Assembly: GCA_002279065.1 (NCBI GenBank)
Contig: NCKB01000005.1
Location: 186,001 to 250,000 of the forward strand
Length of the DNA: 64,000 nt
Reading direction: 5' to 3'
Origin: Lysobacterales bacterium 15-68-25
Lineage (GTDB): Bacteria; Pseudomonadota; Gammaproteobacteria; Xanthomonadales; Rhodanobacteraceae
Part shown: in pieces, positions 51,073 to 60,924 of the stretch
Layout of the letters: the number at the start of each line of letters is the position of its first letter
Numbering within the stretch: position 1 is the first letter of the stretch
Notes under the pieces: generated by a model
What the model was told of the DNA's origin: nothing
The model's database searches: none
The model's input: only the letters and a program-made list of their open reading frames with translations
Translations under genes and position numbers: made by a program

Positions 51073-51873
51073 TTACATGCTGCGGTGGAGGATCAGTTCG
51101 AGCACTGCCTTGGTGCCGAAGAAGGCCAGCACCAGCAGCGCAGTGCCCGACAGCGTGAGGTTCACCGCGCGACGGCCGCGCCAGCCGTAGCGCCAGCGGC
51201 CGAACAGCAGCGCGCCGAACACCAGCCAGGCGAGGATCGACAGCACCGTCTTGTGCACCAGGTGCTGGCCGAACAGGTTGTCGACGAACAGGGTGCCGGT
51301 GACCAGGGTCAGGGTCAGCAGGGCGAAGCCGGCGCCGATCAGCTGGAACAGCAGCGACTCGGTGAGGGTCAGCGGCGGCAGGGCGCGCAGCCAGGGGCCG
51401 AACTGGCGGTGGCGCAGGCCGCGTTCCTGCACCGCCAGGCCGATCGCCAGCACCGCGGCGATCGACAGCACGCTGAAGGCGAGCAGGGCGATCGTCACGT
51501 GCAGCTTGATCTGCCAGTCCATCGGCTCGGGTACGGTAGGCGGAGCGATGAAGCCGTCGATGGCCACCAGCAGGGCCGATAGGGGAAACACCGCCACGCC
51601 CAGTATGGCGACCGGCCGGGTCAGGTTCACCAGCAGGGTCAGTGCCGACACCACGCAGGCGACCAGCGACAGCGCGGCGAAGAAGTGCAGATCCAGCGCG
51701 CCACGGTGCATGCTCAGCAGTGCCGTGGCGTGCAGCAGGACGGCGGCGGCGGCCACCACCAGCGGCATGCGTCCCCCGGGTGGCCGGCCCTCCCCGAGCA
51801 GCGGCCAGGCGAGCGCAGCCGTGGCGATCAGGTAGAGGGCGACAGCCAGCAGGTTGAGCGCGGAAAGGATCAT
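51073..51873 (-). CDS. CcsA-like inner-membrane protein (YpjD family)
   Basis: 266 aa, about eight membrane helices, CcsA/CcmC-like fold. A His in [17 protein letters not shown], others in LDLHFFAAL and [16 protein letters not shown] resemble haem-ligand positions of cytochrome c assembly proteins. The WWD motif is not seen, so this is the YpjD/CorE-like subgroup usually next to ffh rather than true CcsA. Start at ATG 51873 (MILSALNLL); an earlier ATG-less extension is rejected. Divergent from ffh. Confidence 0.85.
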   Translation of the reverse strand: MILSALNLLAVALYLIATAALAWPLLGEGRPPGGRMPLVVAAAAVLLHATALLSMHRGALDLHFFAALSLVACVVSALTLLVNLTRPVAILGVAVFPLSALLVAIDGFIAPPTVPEPMDWQIKLHVTIALLAFSVLSIAAVLAIGLAVQERGLRHRQFGPWLRALPPLTLTESLLFQLIGAGFALLTLTLVTGTLFVDNLFGQHLVHKTVLSILAWLVFGALLFGRWRYGWRGRRAVNLTLSGTALLVLAFFGTKAVLELILHRSM

Positions 51874-51952
51874 GGCCGGGCAGTGTCGCACAGCCATCCG
51901 CGGCTCGGGCAGGGGTGCGGCGGACGATCCTGCCGGATGCCGGGCGGTTGGC

Positions 51953-51958
51953 TATAAT
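51953..51958 (+). promoter_or_regulatory. -10 element of ffh
   Basis: Perfect TATAAT 30 bases before the ffh ATG. No clear -35. Confidence 0.65.
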
Positions 51959-51987
51959 CGGGCGCTTTCCACCCTGGTTTCCCCCGC

Positions 51988-53370
51988 ATGTTCGAGTCGC
52001 TCAGCCAACGCCTCTCTGCCACCGTCAACCGCCTGCGCGGTCGCGGTCGCCTGACCGAGGAGAACATCCGCGAGTCGCTGCGCGAGGTGCGCATCGCGCT
52101 GCTCGAGGCCGACGTCGCCCTTCCGGTGGTGCAGGCGCTGATCGAGCGCGTGAAGGTGCGCGCGGTCGGCCAGGAGGTGCTCAAGAGCCTGTCGCCGGGC
52201 CAGGCTCTGGTGAAGGTGGTCAGCGACGAGCTGACCGCGGTGATGGGCACGGTGAACACCGAGCTCAACCTCGCCCAGACCCCGCCGGCGGTGGTGCTGA
52301 TGGCCGGTCTGCAGGGTGCGGGCAAGACCACCACGGTGGGCAAGCTGGCCCGCTTCCTGACCGAGCGCAAGAAGAAGCGGGTGATGGTGGTCAGCTGCGA
52401 CGTGTACCGTCCGGCGGCGATCGAGCAGCTGCGCACGCTGGCCGAACAGGTCGGCGTTGCCTTCTTCCCCTCCGAGGCGGGCCAGAACCCGGTCGACATC
52501 GCGAAGAACGCGATCGCTGCCGCCCGTCGCGAGGTCATCGACGTGCTGCTGGTGGACACCGCCGGCCGCCTCAGCGTCGACCAGGCGATGATGGACGAGA
52601 TCAAGGCGCTGCACGCCGCGATCACCCCGGTCGAGACCCTGTTCGTGGTCGATGCGATGACCGGCCAGGACGCGGCCAACACCGCCAAGGCCTTCGCCGA
52701 GGCGCTGCCGCTCACCGGCGTGGTGCTGACCAAGACCGACGGCGATGCCCGCGGCGGTGCGGCGCTGTCGGTGCGCTACGTCACCGGCCGGCCGATCAAG
52801 TTCCTCGGTGCCGGCGAGAAGTCCGATGCGCTGGAGCCGTTCCATCCGGATCGAGTCGCCCAGCGCATCCTGGGCATGGGCGACGTGCTGTCGCTGGTCG
52901 AGGAGGTCGAGCGCAAGGTCGACCAGGAAAAGGCGCAGAAGCTCGCCACCAAGGTGATGAAGGGCGAGCGCTTCGACCTGAACGACATGAAGGACCAGCT
53001 CGAGCAGATGTCCAACATGGGCGGCCTGGCCGGTCTGATGGACAAGCTGCCGGGTATGGCCAGCGTGCCGGACAACGTGAAGTCCAAGGTCAACGACGGC
53101 GAGCTCAAGAAGATGGTCGCGATCATCCAGTCGATGACCAAGAAGGAGCGCCGCCACCCGGACCTGCTGAACGGCTCGCGCCGCGCCCGCGTGGCCCGCG
53201 GCTCGGGCACCCAGCCGGCCGACGTCAACCGCCTGCTCAAGCAGTACATGCAGATGGAGAAAATGATGTCCAAGCTGGCCAAGGGCGGCACCAAGGGCCT
53301 GCTGCGGCAGATGCGCGGCGCCATGAAGGGCATGGGCGGGATGGGCGGCGGGCTGCCGCCGATGCGCTGA
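51988..53370 (+). CDS. ffh: Signal recognition particle protein Ffh
   Basis: 460-aa SRP54 GTPase that, with 4.5S RNA, targets nascent membrane proteins to FtsY. N domain 1-85, G domain with GLQGAGKTT, DVYRPAAIEQL, DTAGR and TKTDGDARGG, and a Met-rich M domain (from about 330) that binds signal peptides and RNA. The C terminus ends in a Met/Gly-rich tail (KGMGGMGGGLPPMR). The 4.5S RNA gene is not in the window. Confidence 0.97.
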   Translation: MFESLSQRLSATVNRLRGRGRLTEENIRESLREVRIALLEADVALPVVQALIERVKVRAVGQEVLKSLSPGQALVKVVSDELTAVMGTVNTELNLAQTPPAVVLMAGLQGAGKTTTVGKLARFLTERKKKRVMVVSCDVYRPAAIEQLRTLAEQVGVAFFPSEAGQNPVDIAKNAIAAARREVIDVLLVDTAGRLSVDQAMMDEIKALHAAITPVETLFVVDAMTGQDAANTAKAFAEALPLTGVVLTKTDGDARGGAALSVRYVTGRPIKFLGAGEKSDALEPFHPDRVAQRILGMGDVLSLVEEVERKVDQEKAQKLATKVMKGERFDLNDMKDQLEQMSNMGGLAGLMDKLPGMASVPDNVKSKVNDGELKKMVAIIQSMTKKERRHPDLLNGSRRARVARGSGTQPADVNRLLKQYMQMEKMMSKLAKGGTKGLLRQMRGAMKGMGGMGGGLPPMR

Positions 53371-53391
53371 CTGCCGCCACAAAAGCTTTCC

Positions 53392-53419
53392 GGGAGGCCC
53401 TTGACGGGTCTTCCTTTTT
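53392..53419 (+). terminator. Terminator after ffh
   Basis: GGGAGGCCC, TTGAC loop, GGGTCTTCC (two G-U pairs), followed by five T (53415-53419). Confidence 0.65.
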
Positions 53420-53432
53420 CCCTGAAACCCGC

Positions 53433-53438
53433 TAAAAT
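53433..53438 (+). promoter_or_regulatory. -10 element of the rpsP operon
   Basis: TAAAAT in the same GC-TAAAAT-GC context as other -10 boxes here, 67 bases before the rpsP ATG. Confidence 0.5.
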
Positions 53439-53504
53439 GCCGCGTTTACCGCGCACGGTCTCGTGCGTGTGGCCGGCGATTCCGGCATCTCTGGAGCTTT
53501 TACT

Positions 53505-53759
53505 ATGGTCAAGATTCGTCTTTCGCGCGGTGGCGCCAAGGGCCGTCCGTTCTACCACATCGTCGTGACCGATCAGCGCAACAAGCGCGACGGCCGCAGC
53601 ATCGAGAACGTGGGCTTCTACAACCCGGTCGCGGCCGGCAAGGACAAGCGCCTCGAGCTGAACGTCGAGCGCGTCAAGGAGTGGGTGGGCAAGGGTGCGC
53701 AGCTGACCGACAAGGTCGCGGCCCTCGTCAAGGAAGCCGGCAAGCAGCAGGCGGCCTGA
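53505..53759 (+). CDS. rpsP: 30S ribosomal protein S16
   Basis: 84 aa. [21 protein letters not shown] and [16 protein letters not shown] are diagnostic. First gene of rpsP-rimM-trmD-rplS, a classic operon joining ribosomal proteins with rRNA/tRNA maturation. CTGGAG is 9 bases before ATG 53505. Confidence 0.97.
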   Translation: MVKIRLSRGGAKGRPFYHIVVTDQRNKRDGRSIENVGFYNPVAAGKDKRLELNVERVKEWVGKGAQLTDKVAALVKEAGKQQAA

Positions 53760-53761
53760 GC

Positions 53762-54277
53762 ATGGCTGCAGCCGGTCGACGCGTCCTGATGGGACGCATC
53801 GTCGGGCTGTACGGCGTGCAGGGCTGGCTCAAGATCGAGTCCTGGTCCGAGCCCCGCACGCGGATTTTCGATTACCAGCCCTGGCAGCTCTCAGCGGCGC
53901 CGGGCGAGGTCATCGAGGTGTCGGGCGTCAAGGGGCGTCCACAGGGCAAGGGGCTGGTCTGCCACCTGCCGAACGTGGACACCCGCGAGCAGGCAGCCGC
54001 ACTGGTGGGCAAGGACATCCATGTCGCCCGCGAATTGCTGCCACCGACAGGCAAGGATGAGTATTACTGGGTCGATCTCGAAGGGCTTGAGGTCGTCACC
54101 ACCGAAGACGTGGCGTTGGGGCGGGTCAGTCACCTGTTCGCGACCGGGGCCAATGACGTGGTGGTGGTGAGGGACGGCGAGCGTGAGCGGCTGATTCCCT
54201 TCATCCAGGGTAGTTATGTGCGTTCGGTGGATCTGGAAGCCGGGCGCATGGTGGTGGACTGGGATCCCGAGTTCTGA
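53762..54277 (+). CDS. rimM: Ribosome maturation factor RimM
   Basis: 171 aa. Assists assembly of the 30S head around S19. N-terminal RimM domain (MGRIVGLYGVQGWLKIESW) and C-terminal PRC-barrel (YYWVDLEGLEVV, then LIPFIQGSYVRSVDLEAG). Starts 2 bases after rpsP. Confidence 0.95.
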   Translation: MAAAGRRVLMGRIVGLYGVQGWLKIESWSEPRTRIFDYQPWQLSAAPGEVIEVSGVKGRPQGKGLVCHLPNVDTREQAAALVGKDIHVARELLPPTGKDEYYWVDLEGLEVVTTEDVALGRVSHLFATGANDVVVVRDGERERLIPFIQGSYVRSVDLEAGRMVVDWDPEF

Positions 54278-54313
54278 GCCCGCGCCTGGCTGGCCGGTGA
54301 CCGGAGGATCTTG

Positions 54314-55087
54314 ATGCGCATCGACGTCGTTACGCTTTTTCCCGACTTCATGCGCCAGTGCGCCGCCGTCGGCGTCGTCGGGCGCGCGCAGCAGCGGGAG
54401 CTGTTTCAGGTGGAAACCTGGAACCCGCGCGACTTCGCCACCGACAATTACCGGACCGTGGACGGCCGCACGTGTGGCGGTGGCCCCGGGATGGTGATGC
54501 TGATCGAACCTCTGCGTGCGGCCCTCAGGGCGGTGCGGGAGGCGGCACCGGAGCCGGTGCATGTGGTTTACCTCAGTCCGCAGGGAGCGCGGCTGACGCA
54601 GGACAGGGTGATGTCGCTGGCGAAATTGCCGAGGCTTGCCCTGCTCTGTGGACGTTATGAAGGAGTGGACGAGCGTCTGCTGGCGCACGAGGTCGACGAG
54701 GAGCTTTCCATCGGCGATTATGTGCTGTCCGGCGGCGAGCTGGGTGCCGCGGTGATCATCGATGCCGTGGGCCGCTTGCAGGACGGCGCGTTGAACGACG
54801 CGCAGTCGGCGCAGCAGGATTCGTTCTCGGACGGCCTGCTGGATTGTCCGCATTACACGAAACCGGTGCATGACGCACTGGGTGACGTGCCGGCGGTGCT
54901 GTTGTCCGGCGATCACGCGGCCATACGCCGCTGGCGCCTGAAGCAGTCGTTGGGACGGACCTGGCTGCGACGGCCCGATCTGCTGGCGCGACGGAGCCTG
55001 GATGCAGAGTCCGCCGCGCTGTTGGAAGAATTCCGCCGCGACTATCTGCGGCACCACGAAGCGGCCGTCGCAGACCGCGGTAATTGA
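54314..55087 (+). CDS. trmD: tRNA (guanine37-N1)-methyltransferase
   Basis: 257-aa SPOUT enzyme that methylates G37 next to the anticodon and so prevents frameshifting. [36 protein letters not shown], and the knot sequence [14 protein letters not shown] are visible. ATG 54314 is 6 bases after GGAGG; an upstream TTG at 54311 is less likely. Confidence 0.96.
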   Translation: MRIDVVTLFPDFMRQCAAVGVVGRAQQRELFQVETWNPRDFATDNYRTVDGRTCGGGPGMVMLIEPLRAALRAVREAAPEPVHVVYLSPQGARLTQDRVMSLAKLPRLALLCGRYEGVDERLLAHEVDEELSIGDYVLSGGELGAAVIIDAVGRLQDGALNDAQSAQQDSFSDGLLDCPHYTKPVHDALGDVPAVLLSGDHAAIRRWRLKQSLGRTWLRRPDLLARRSLDAESAALLEEFRRDYLRHHEAAVADRGN

Positions 55088-55105
55088 ATCGACACAGGTG
55101 TTGCC

Positions 55106-55489
55106 ATGAACAAGATCATCGAACAGTTCGAATCCGAGCAGATCACCCGCCAGCTGCCGGAATTCGGCCCCGGCGACACGGTGGTGGTCAACGTCAAGGT
55201 GAAGGAAGGTAACCGCGAGCGCGTGCAGGCGTTCGAGGGCATCGTCATCGCCAAGCGCAGCCGCGGCCTGCATTCGGCCTTCACCGTGCGCAAGATTTCC
55301 CACGGCACCGGCGTGGAGCGCGTGTTCCAGGCGCACAGCCCGACCATCGAGTCGGTGCAGGTCAAGCGCAAGGGCAAGGTGCGTGGCGCCAAGCTGTACT
55401 ACCTGCGCAACCTGGAGGGCAAGGCTGCGCGCATCAAGGAAGACATCGCCGCCGCCGCTGCCGCCAAGGCCGCGAAGGCCGCCGAGTAA
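55106..55489 (+). CDS. rplS: 50S ribosomal protein L19
   Basis: 127 aa. [31 protein letters not shown] and the [24 protein letters not shown] core are diagnostic. The tail is Ala/Lys-rich. Last gene of the operon; a strong terminator follows. Confidence 0.97.
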   Translation: MNKIIEQFESEQITRQLPEFGPGDTVVVNVKVKEGNRERVQAFEGIVIAKRSRGLHSAFTVRKISHGTGVERVFQAHSPTIESVQVKRKGKVRGAKLYYLRNLEGKAARIKEDIAAAAAAKAAKAAE

Positions 55490-55509
55490 GACTGCCTACG
55501 CAGGGCATG

Positions 55510-55547
55510 AAAAAGCCGCGGAGCATTGGCTCCGCGGCTTTTTTTGT
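55510..55547. terminator. Bidirectional terminator between rplS and fimX
   Basis: AGCCGCGGAGC, ATTG loop, GCTCCGCGGCT, with seven T on the plus side and five T on the minus side. It serves both convergent genes. Confidence 0.9.
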
Positions 55548-55599
55548 TGGGCTTTCCGGTTGAGTGGCGGGTGGGAACGCGCCACGACTCCTCAATGGA

Positions 55600-57645
55600 T
55601 CAATTGATCAGCCTCTGTGGCTCCTGCAGGAAGTTGCCCTGCACGAAATCCACGCCACAGGCGAACAGCAGCGAGGTGCTGCTGGCGTCCTCCACCCACT
55701 CGGCCACCGTGAGCCTCTTGAGATCGCGCGCCTGATGGCAGATCTCGGCGATTTTCCTCTGGTTTTCCGGGTGCTGGGGCAGCTGCGCCATGTAGGAGCG
55801 GTCGATCTTTAGGTAGTCCGCGTCGACGTGGTTGAGCAACTGGAACGAGTTGAGTCCCGAGCCGAACTGCTCCAGTGCGAAGCGGCCGCCGAGCTTCTTC
55901 CAGCCAGTGACGAACTCCTGCGCCGGGCGGAGCAGGGTCACCACCTTGCTTTCGGTCATTTCCAGCACGATCTGGCCGTTCTTGAGGGCGGCCTTGCGTA
56001 GCTGCTCGCCGAGCCAGGGCAGCATGGTGGCATCCTGGATCGAGTCGGCGGTCAGCTTCACGAAGAACGTGGTCTGGATGCCCTGGCTGTCTCGGGCCCG
56101 CAGCGTCTCGATCGCCTTGGCCAGCACCCAGCGGTCGATCGCCGTGGTCATGCCGTGCTTCTCCGCGATCGGCATGAAGAATCCCGGCAGCACTTCTCCC
56201 TGTGGCCCGTTCATGCGCAGCAGGATCTCCGAGTATTCGCCCTCGGCGTCCTGCAGGCTGATGGTGTGCTGGTGGTACAGCACGAAGCCATCCTGGGAGA
56301 GCGCGTGCTGGAGCAGCTGCAGCCAGTAACGCTCGCGCTCGGCGTCGGCCTTCTCGCGGGCGGCCGGATCGTGCAGCTCGACCTTGCCGCCGCCCTGGCT
56401 CAACGCGCTGCGCAGGGCCTGGCCAGCCTGGTTGAGCAGCAGCTCGGCGTTGGCGTTCTTCTCACCCAGCAGGCTGCCGCCGACGCTCGCCGAAACCGTC
56501 AGCGATTGCGAGCCGAGGTCGAAGATCTCGCTGGCGATGCGTTTCTGCAGGTCGGCGATCCACTGCTTGACCGACTCGTCGTTGCGGTTGCGCAGGATGA
56601 CGCCGATCGTGTGCTCGGACAGTAGGCCGGCCACGTCGTCCTCGCCGACCTGCGCATTGACCCGGTGTGCGAATGCGGCCATCAACTCGTCGGCCTTGCC
56701 CATGCCGACGCTGTCGAGGAGCGACTGCCAGTTGTCCGGCTCGATCAGCAGCAGGCTTTGCCCCTTGGTGCCCTTGGCGGCGGCGGCGACCGCATCGTCG
56801 ATGCTCTCCAGCGTACGCGCACGGTTGTACAGGCCGGTGACGGGGTCGCGGTGCAGCTGTTCGATCAGCTGTGGGTCGACCTGCTGACGACGGAATACGA
56901 TCTGCAGGCAGGGTTCGCCCTCGAACGTGGCATGGGCGAACTCGACCGTGGCCTGGAACGTGCTGCCATCGGAGCGGCGCGCCTGCAGATCGATGTGCGG
57001 CGCAGCCTTCTCGTCTCGGGCGTGGCTGCGCAGCAGGTTCTTGAAGGGCTCGGCGTCCATGCTGCTGATCAGGTCGAGCACGGGCAGGCAGAGCAGGTCG
57101 TCGAAATCGTCGTAGCCGAAGGTTTCCAGGTAGGCCCTGTTGGCCCGCACGTGCATGCCGTCGTGGACGAACGCGATCGGGTCGGTGGAGGAATCGAGCA
57201 GGGCATCGGCACGGCGCTCGGATTCCCTCAGCGCCGCCTCCAGCAGGCGCACCTGGCGCCGTGTCTGCAGCGCCTCGTGTTCGCGCTGCAGCACGGTCAT
57301 CAGCTGTCTTGGCTGGCTGCGGATCGCGATGCCCCGCACGCCGGCATTGAACATGTCGGCCACCGTCTGGTTGTCGATCTGGGCCACCAGCGCGACCAGC
57401 GCGAGATCGCGGCCGTGTGCCTCCAGCTGTTGCGCGACGTCGCGCAACGCAAGCTTTGCCGGCAGCGGATCGTAAAGCACGACGTCCGGGATCAGTTCGT
57501 CCAGCGCCGCCTGGATCTCCTCCGGCGTGGTCGCCCGCGCCGGCCGGACGGCGACGCCGCCATTGCGGAGCAGGCTGATGATCTGTTCGGCGTCCTCCAC
57601 GGAGGCTTCGACGAACAGGATCTTGATCACGGAATCTTTTTTCAT
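55600..57645 (-). CDS. fimX: FimX-type type IV pilus regulator (REC-PAS-GGDEF-EAL, degenerate)
   Basis: About 681 aa. Receiver-like domain (about 8-125) lacking a clear phospho-Asp, PAS (about 140-255), degenerate GGDEF (about 265-420; GLLSEHTIGVIL where GGDEF should be) and degenerate EAL (about 435-681; SEILLRMNG instead of EALLR). It therefore should neither make nor cut c-di-GMP but bind it through the EAL domain, as FimX of Pseudomonas and Xanthomonas does, where it controls pilus assembly with PilZ and PilB. ATG 57645 used; a GTG at 57651 is in frame. No pil genes are in the window. Confidence 0.88.
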   Translation of the reverse strand: MKKDSVIKILFVEASVEDAEQIISLLRNGGVAVRPARATTPEEIQAALDELIPDVVLYDPLPAKLALRDVAQQLEAHGRDLALVALVAQIDNQTVADMFNAGVRGIAIRSQPRQLMTVLQREHEALQTRRQVRLLEAALRESERRADALLDSSTDPIAFVHDGMHVRANRAYLETFGYDDFDDLLCLPVLDLISSMDAEPFKNLLRSHARDEKAAPHIDLQARRSDGSTFQATVEFAHATFEGEPCLQIVFRRQQVDPQLIEQLHRDPVTGLYNRARTLESIDDAVAAAAKGTKGQSLLLIEPDNWQSLLDSVGMGKADELMAAFAHRVNAQVGEDDVAGLLSEHTIGVILRNRNDESVKQWIADLQKRIASEIFDLGSQSLTVSASVGGSLLGEKNANAELLLNQAGQALRSALSQGGGKVELHDPAAREKADAERERYWLQLLQHALSQDGFVLYHQHTISLQDAEGEYSEILLRMNGPQGEVLPGFFMPIAEKHGMTTAIDRWVLAKAIETLRARDSQGIQTTFFVKLTADSIQDATMLPWLGEQLRKAALKNGQIVLEMTESKVVTLLRPAQEFVTGWKKLGGRFALEQFGSGLNSFQLLNHVDADYLKIDRSYMAQLPQHPENQRKIAEICHQARDLKRLTVAEWVEDASSTSLLFACGVDFVQGNFLQEPQRLIN

Positions 57646-57780
57646 GGACACATCGGTCGGTTCAGGGGGCGCCGGCCGGCCACGGCCGACGCGCGCCAGT
57701 CATGGCGCACATGCAAGGTTTGTAGCGGATTCCCGCGGTGGCCGCCAGCACGGCGAAGCGTCGATGCGGCGACCGGGTGC

Positions 57781-58800
57781 TCACAATGGAAGCTTGGAGG
57801 GGGCGCCGGCCACTTCCCGCACCAGCCGGGGCACCAGATAGCCCGGCAGGCGGCCGCGCAGTTGCTCGAGCAGGCCAAGTGCCAGTTGGTCGTCGACCTC
57901 GAAATGAGCTGCGCCCTGCACACGGTCGAGCTGATGCAGGTAATAGGGGAGCACCCCCACGGCGAACAGGGCTTCGGACAGCTCGGTCAGCGATACCGCG
58001 TCGTCGTTGACGTCGCGCAGCAGCACCGCCTGATTGAGCAGGGTGCAGCCTGCTTCGCGCAGGCGGCGGCAGGCCTCTGCCACGCTTCCGTCGATCTCGC
58101 GGGCGTGGTTGACGTGCAGCACGACCACCTTCTGCTGGGGCAGCGCGGTCAGCCAGTCGACCAGCGCCCCGTCGACCCGGGCGGGCAGCACCACCGGCAG
58201 GCGGGTATGGATGCGCAGGCGCGTGACCTGGGGCAGCCCCGCCAGGCCCGCCGACAGCTCCTCCAGCTTGGCGGTGGCCAGCGCCAGCGGATCACCTCCG
58301 GAGAGGATCAGCTCGGTGAGACTCGGATCGCTCCGCAGGTGATCGAGCGCGCGACGCCAGTGGCCGGCGGCGGCCATTTCCTCGCCGTAGGGAAAATGCC
58401 GCCGGAAGCAGTAGCGGCAGTTGATCGCGCAGCTTCCGCTGGCGATGAGCAGGGCCCGGCCGTGGTACTTGTGCAGCACGCCCTGAGCCTCGCGGGCGGC
58501 CAGGTCGCCGACCGCGTCGACGACGAAACCCTCGGCCTGCTCCAGTTCGGCCAGTTGCGGCAGCACCTGCAGCAGCAGCGGATCGCGGGCGTCACCTGGC
58601 TGCATGCGCGCCACGAACGCCCTCGGCACGCGCAGGGCGAATCCGGCGTCGGCTTCCGGCAGCGCGCCGGACAAGTGGCCCAGATCTAGCAGGGCGAGCA
58701 GTTCGAGCGGATCGGTGACAGCGTCACGCCATTGCTGGCGCCAGTCTCCGGTGACGGCGCCGGCCGGGGTAATGCGGGCGCCGGGGCTTGCGGTTATCAT
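57781..58800 (-). CDS. epmB: EF-P beta-lysylation protein EpmB
   Basis: 339-aa radical-SAM lysine 2,3-aminomutase-like enzyme. The cluster motif CAINCRYCFRRHFPY supplies three Cys for a 4Fe-4S cluster. It turns alpha-lysine into beta-lysine, which EpmA then attaches to EF-P. Divergent from efp with 85 bases between the starts, so enzyme and target are encoded head to head. EpmA is not in the window. Confidence 0.95.
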   Translation of the reverse strand: MITASPGARITPAGAVTGDWRQQWRDAVTDPLELLALLDLGHLSGALPEADAGFALRVPRAFVARMQPGDARDPLLLQVLPQLAELEQAEGFVVDAVGDLAAREAQGVLHKYHGRALLIASGSCAINCRYCFRRHFPYGEEMAAAGHWRRALDHLRSDPSLTELILSGGDPLALATAKLEELSAGLAGLPQVTRLRIHTRLPVVLPARVDGALVDWLTALPQQKVVVLHVNHAREIDGSVAEACRRLREAGCTLLNQAVLLRDVNDDAVSLTELSEALFAVGVLPYYLHQLDRVQGAAHFEVDDQLALGLLEQLRGRLPGYLVPRLVREVAGAPSKLPL

Positions 58801-58885
58801 GGACGGCCTTGTATCGGGCGCGAGCCCGTCTGGTTGACCATTTTAGCCGCTCGTCCGGGCGGATTCTTCGATTGGAGCGCACTGC

Positions 58886-59455
58886 ATGGCCACCGCTGGT
58901 CTGAACGACGTCAAGAAGGGGATGAAGATCCTCCACAACAACGACCCGTGGGTCATCACCGACGCCGACTTCATCAAGCCCGGCAAGGGCCAGGCGTTCA
59001 CCCGCATCTTCATTCGCAACCTGAAGACCGGCCGCACCACCGAGCAGACGATGAAGTCGTCCGACTCGTTCGAGGTCGCCGACGTGGTCGACACCGACAT
59101 GCAGTTCCTCTACTCCGACGGCGAGTTCTGGCACTTCATGCAGCAGGAGACCTTCGAGCAGCACCAGGCCACCAAGGTCGGCGTCGGCGACGCCGCCAAG
59201 TGGCTCAAGGGCGAGGAGGAGTGCGTGGTGACGCTGTTCAACGGTGAGGTCATCGCCGTGCAGCCGCCGAACTTCGTCGAGCTGAAGATCACCGAGACCG
59301 ATCCGGGCGTCCGTGGCGACACCTCCGGCGGCGGCGGCAAGCCGGCCACCCTGGAGACCGGCGCCGTGGTCCGCGTGCCGCTGTTCGTGGGCACGGACGA
59401 GGTGATCAAGGTCGATACCCGCACCGGCGAGTACGTCAGCCGCGTCGGCAAGTAA
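58886..59455 (+). CDS. efp: Elongation factor P
   Basis: 189 aa. Relieves ribosomes stalled on polyproline. Three beta-barrel domains; the modification site Lys34 lies in IKPGKGQAF, the form used by the EpmA/EpmB pathway rather than rhamnosylated Arg32 (here Pro32). This agrees with the divergent epmB. The C-terminal GEYVSRVGK is conserved. Confidence 0.97.
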   Translation: MATAGLNDVKKGMKILHNNDPWVITDADFIKPGKGQAFTRIFIRNLKTGRTTEQTMKSSDSFEVADVVDTDMQFLYSDGEFWHFMQQETFEQHQATKVGVGDAAKWLKGEEECVVTLFNGEVIAVQPPNFVELKITETDPGVRGDTSGGGGKPATLETGAVVRVPLFVGTDEVIKVDTRTGEYVSRVGK

Positions 59456-59487
59456 GCCGTTCGATCCCGGCAGGTGATCGACGAGAG

Positions 59488-59521
59488 GGGCGGGCGCCGC
59501 GAGGTACCGCCCTTTGTCGTT
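59488..59521 (+). terminator. Possible terminator after efp
   Basis: GGGCGG and CCGCCC separated by 13 bases, followed by TTTGTCGTTT. Weak stem, long loop. Confidence 0.35.
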
Positions 59522-59592
59522 TCTGCATCGAACCGTTTTGTATCAGGCACGCAGGCCATGACCGCCTGCCTATCCCGCACAGTGAGGTGAAG

Positions 59593-60924
59593 ATGAGTGT
59601 CACGCCCCCGCAACCCGTCGACCTGGTGATCGAGGCCCGCTGGGTGGTGCCGGTGGAGCCGCACGCGGTGGTGCTGGAGCGGCACGCCGTGGTGGTCGAC
59701 GCCGACCGCATCGTGGCGCTGCTGCCGATCGCCGATGCGCGTGCCGCCTATGCGCCGCGCGAGCGGGTTGAGCTGGGCGAGCACGCGCTGATCCCCGGCC
59801 TGGTCAACAGCCACACGCACAATCCGATGACCCTGCTGCGCGGCCTGGCCGACGACCTGCCGCTGATGACCTGGCTGCAGGAGCACATCTGGCCGGCCGA
59901 GGCGAAGGTGATCGGGCCGGAGTTCGTGCGCGATGGCGTCGAGCTGGCGGTGGCCGAGATGCTCCGTGGCGGCACCACCTGCGCCAACGAGAACTACTTC
60001 TTCCCCGATGCGATCGGTGCCACCTACCGCAAGCTGGGCTTCCGCGCCCTGGTCGGCCTGCCGGTGATCGAGTTCCCCACCGCCTGGGCCAGGACCCAGG
60101 ACGAGTACTTCGAGCGTGCCGCCGAGGTGCACGACAGCTTCCTCGGCGATCCGCTGGTCGGTACCGCGTTCGCGCCGCACGCGCCGTACACCGTTTCCGA
60201 CGCCAGCTTCGAACGCATCCGCGTGCTGGCCGACCAGCTCGACATCCCGGTCCACCTGCACCTGCACGAGACCGCGCACGAGGTCGAGGAGGAAAAGAAG
60301 AAGAGCGGCCTTCGTCCGTTCCAGCGCATGCAGAAGCTGGGGCTGGTCAACGACCGCCTGATCGCCGTGCACATGACCCAGGCGACCGACGGCGAGATCG
60401 CCGCCTGCGCCGAGGCCGGCGTCTCGGTGGTGCACTGCCCGGAGTCGAACCTCAAGCTGGCCTCGGGCTTCTGCCCGGCGGAGAAGTTCCGCCGTGCCGG
60501 CGTCAACCTGGCGATCGCCACCGACGGCTGCGCCTCGAACAACGACCTGGACATGTTCGGCGAGATGCGCACCGCGGCGATCCTGGCCAAGGCGGTGGCG
60601 CAGGACGCGGCCGCGTTCGACGCCGCCTCGGCGCTGCGCGCCGGCACGCTCAACGCCGCCCGCGCGATGGGGCTGGAGGAGCAGATCGGTTCGATCGAGC
60701 CGGGCAAGCAGGCCGACCTCGCCGCGGTGCGGCTGAGCGACCTGGAAACCCAGCCGCTGTTCCACGTCGCCTCGCAGCTGGTCTACGCCGCCGGCCGTCA
60801 CCAGGTCACCGACGTGTGGATTGCCGGTCGCCGCAAGCTGGCCGGACGCGAGCTGGTCGGGATGGATCTGCAGGCCATGCTGGCGCGTACCCGGCAGTGG
60901 CGCGAGAGGATTGAGGCGGTATGA
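59593..60924 (+). CDS. mtaD: 5-methylthioadenosine/S-adenosylhomocysteine deaminase-family amidohydrolase
   Basis: 443-aa metal-dependent amidohydrolase of the TRZ/ATZ group. Metal ligands: HTH (74-76) in VNSHTHNPM, a His in HLHLHETAHE, a further His in VHM, and the late ATDGCASNND Asp. Likely deaminates methylthioadenosine or S-adenosylhomocysteine. In related genomes it adjoins ubiG, whose reaction makes S-adenosylhomocysteine, which fits the layout here. ATG 59593 has GAGGTGA upstream. Exact substrate not proven. Confidence 0.88.
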   Translation: MSVTPPQPVDLVIEARWVVPVEPHAVVLERHAVVVDADRIVALLPIADARAAYAPRERVELGEHALIPGLVNSHTHNPMTLLRGLADDLPLMTWLQEHIWPAEAKVIGPEFVRDGVELAVAEMLRGGTTCANENYFFPDAIGATYRKLGFRALVGLPVIEFPTAWARTQDEYFERAAEVHDSFLGDPLVGTAFAPHAPYTVSDASFERIRVLADQLDIPVHLHLHETAHEVEEEKKKSGLRPFQRMQKLGLVNDRLIAVHMTQATDGEIAACAEAGVSVVHCPESNLKLASGFCPAEKFRRAGVNLAIATDGCASNNDLDMFGEMRTAAILAKAVAQDAAAFDAASALRAGTLNAARAMGLEEQIGSIEPGKQADLAAVRLSDLETQPLFHVASQLVYAAGRHQVTDVWIAGRRKLAGRELVGMDLQAMLARTRQWRERIEAV

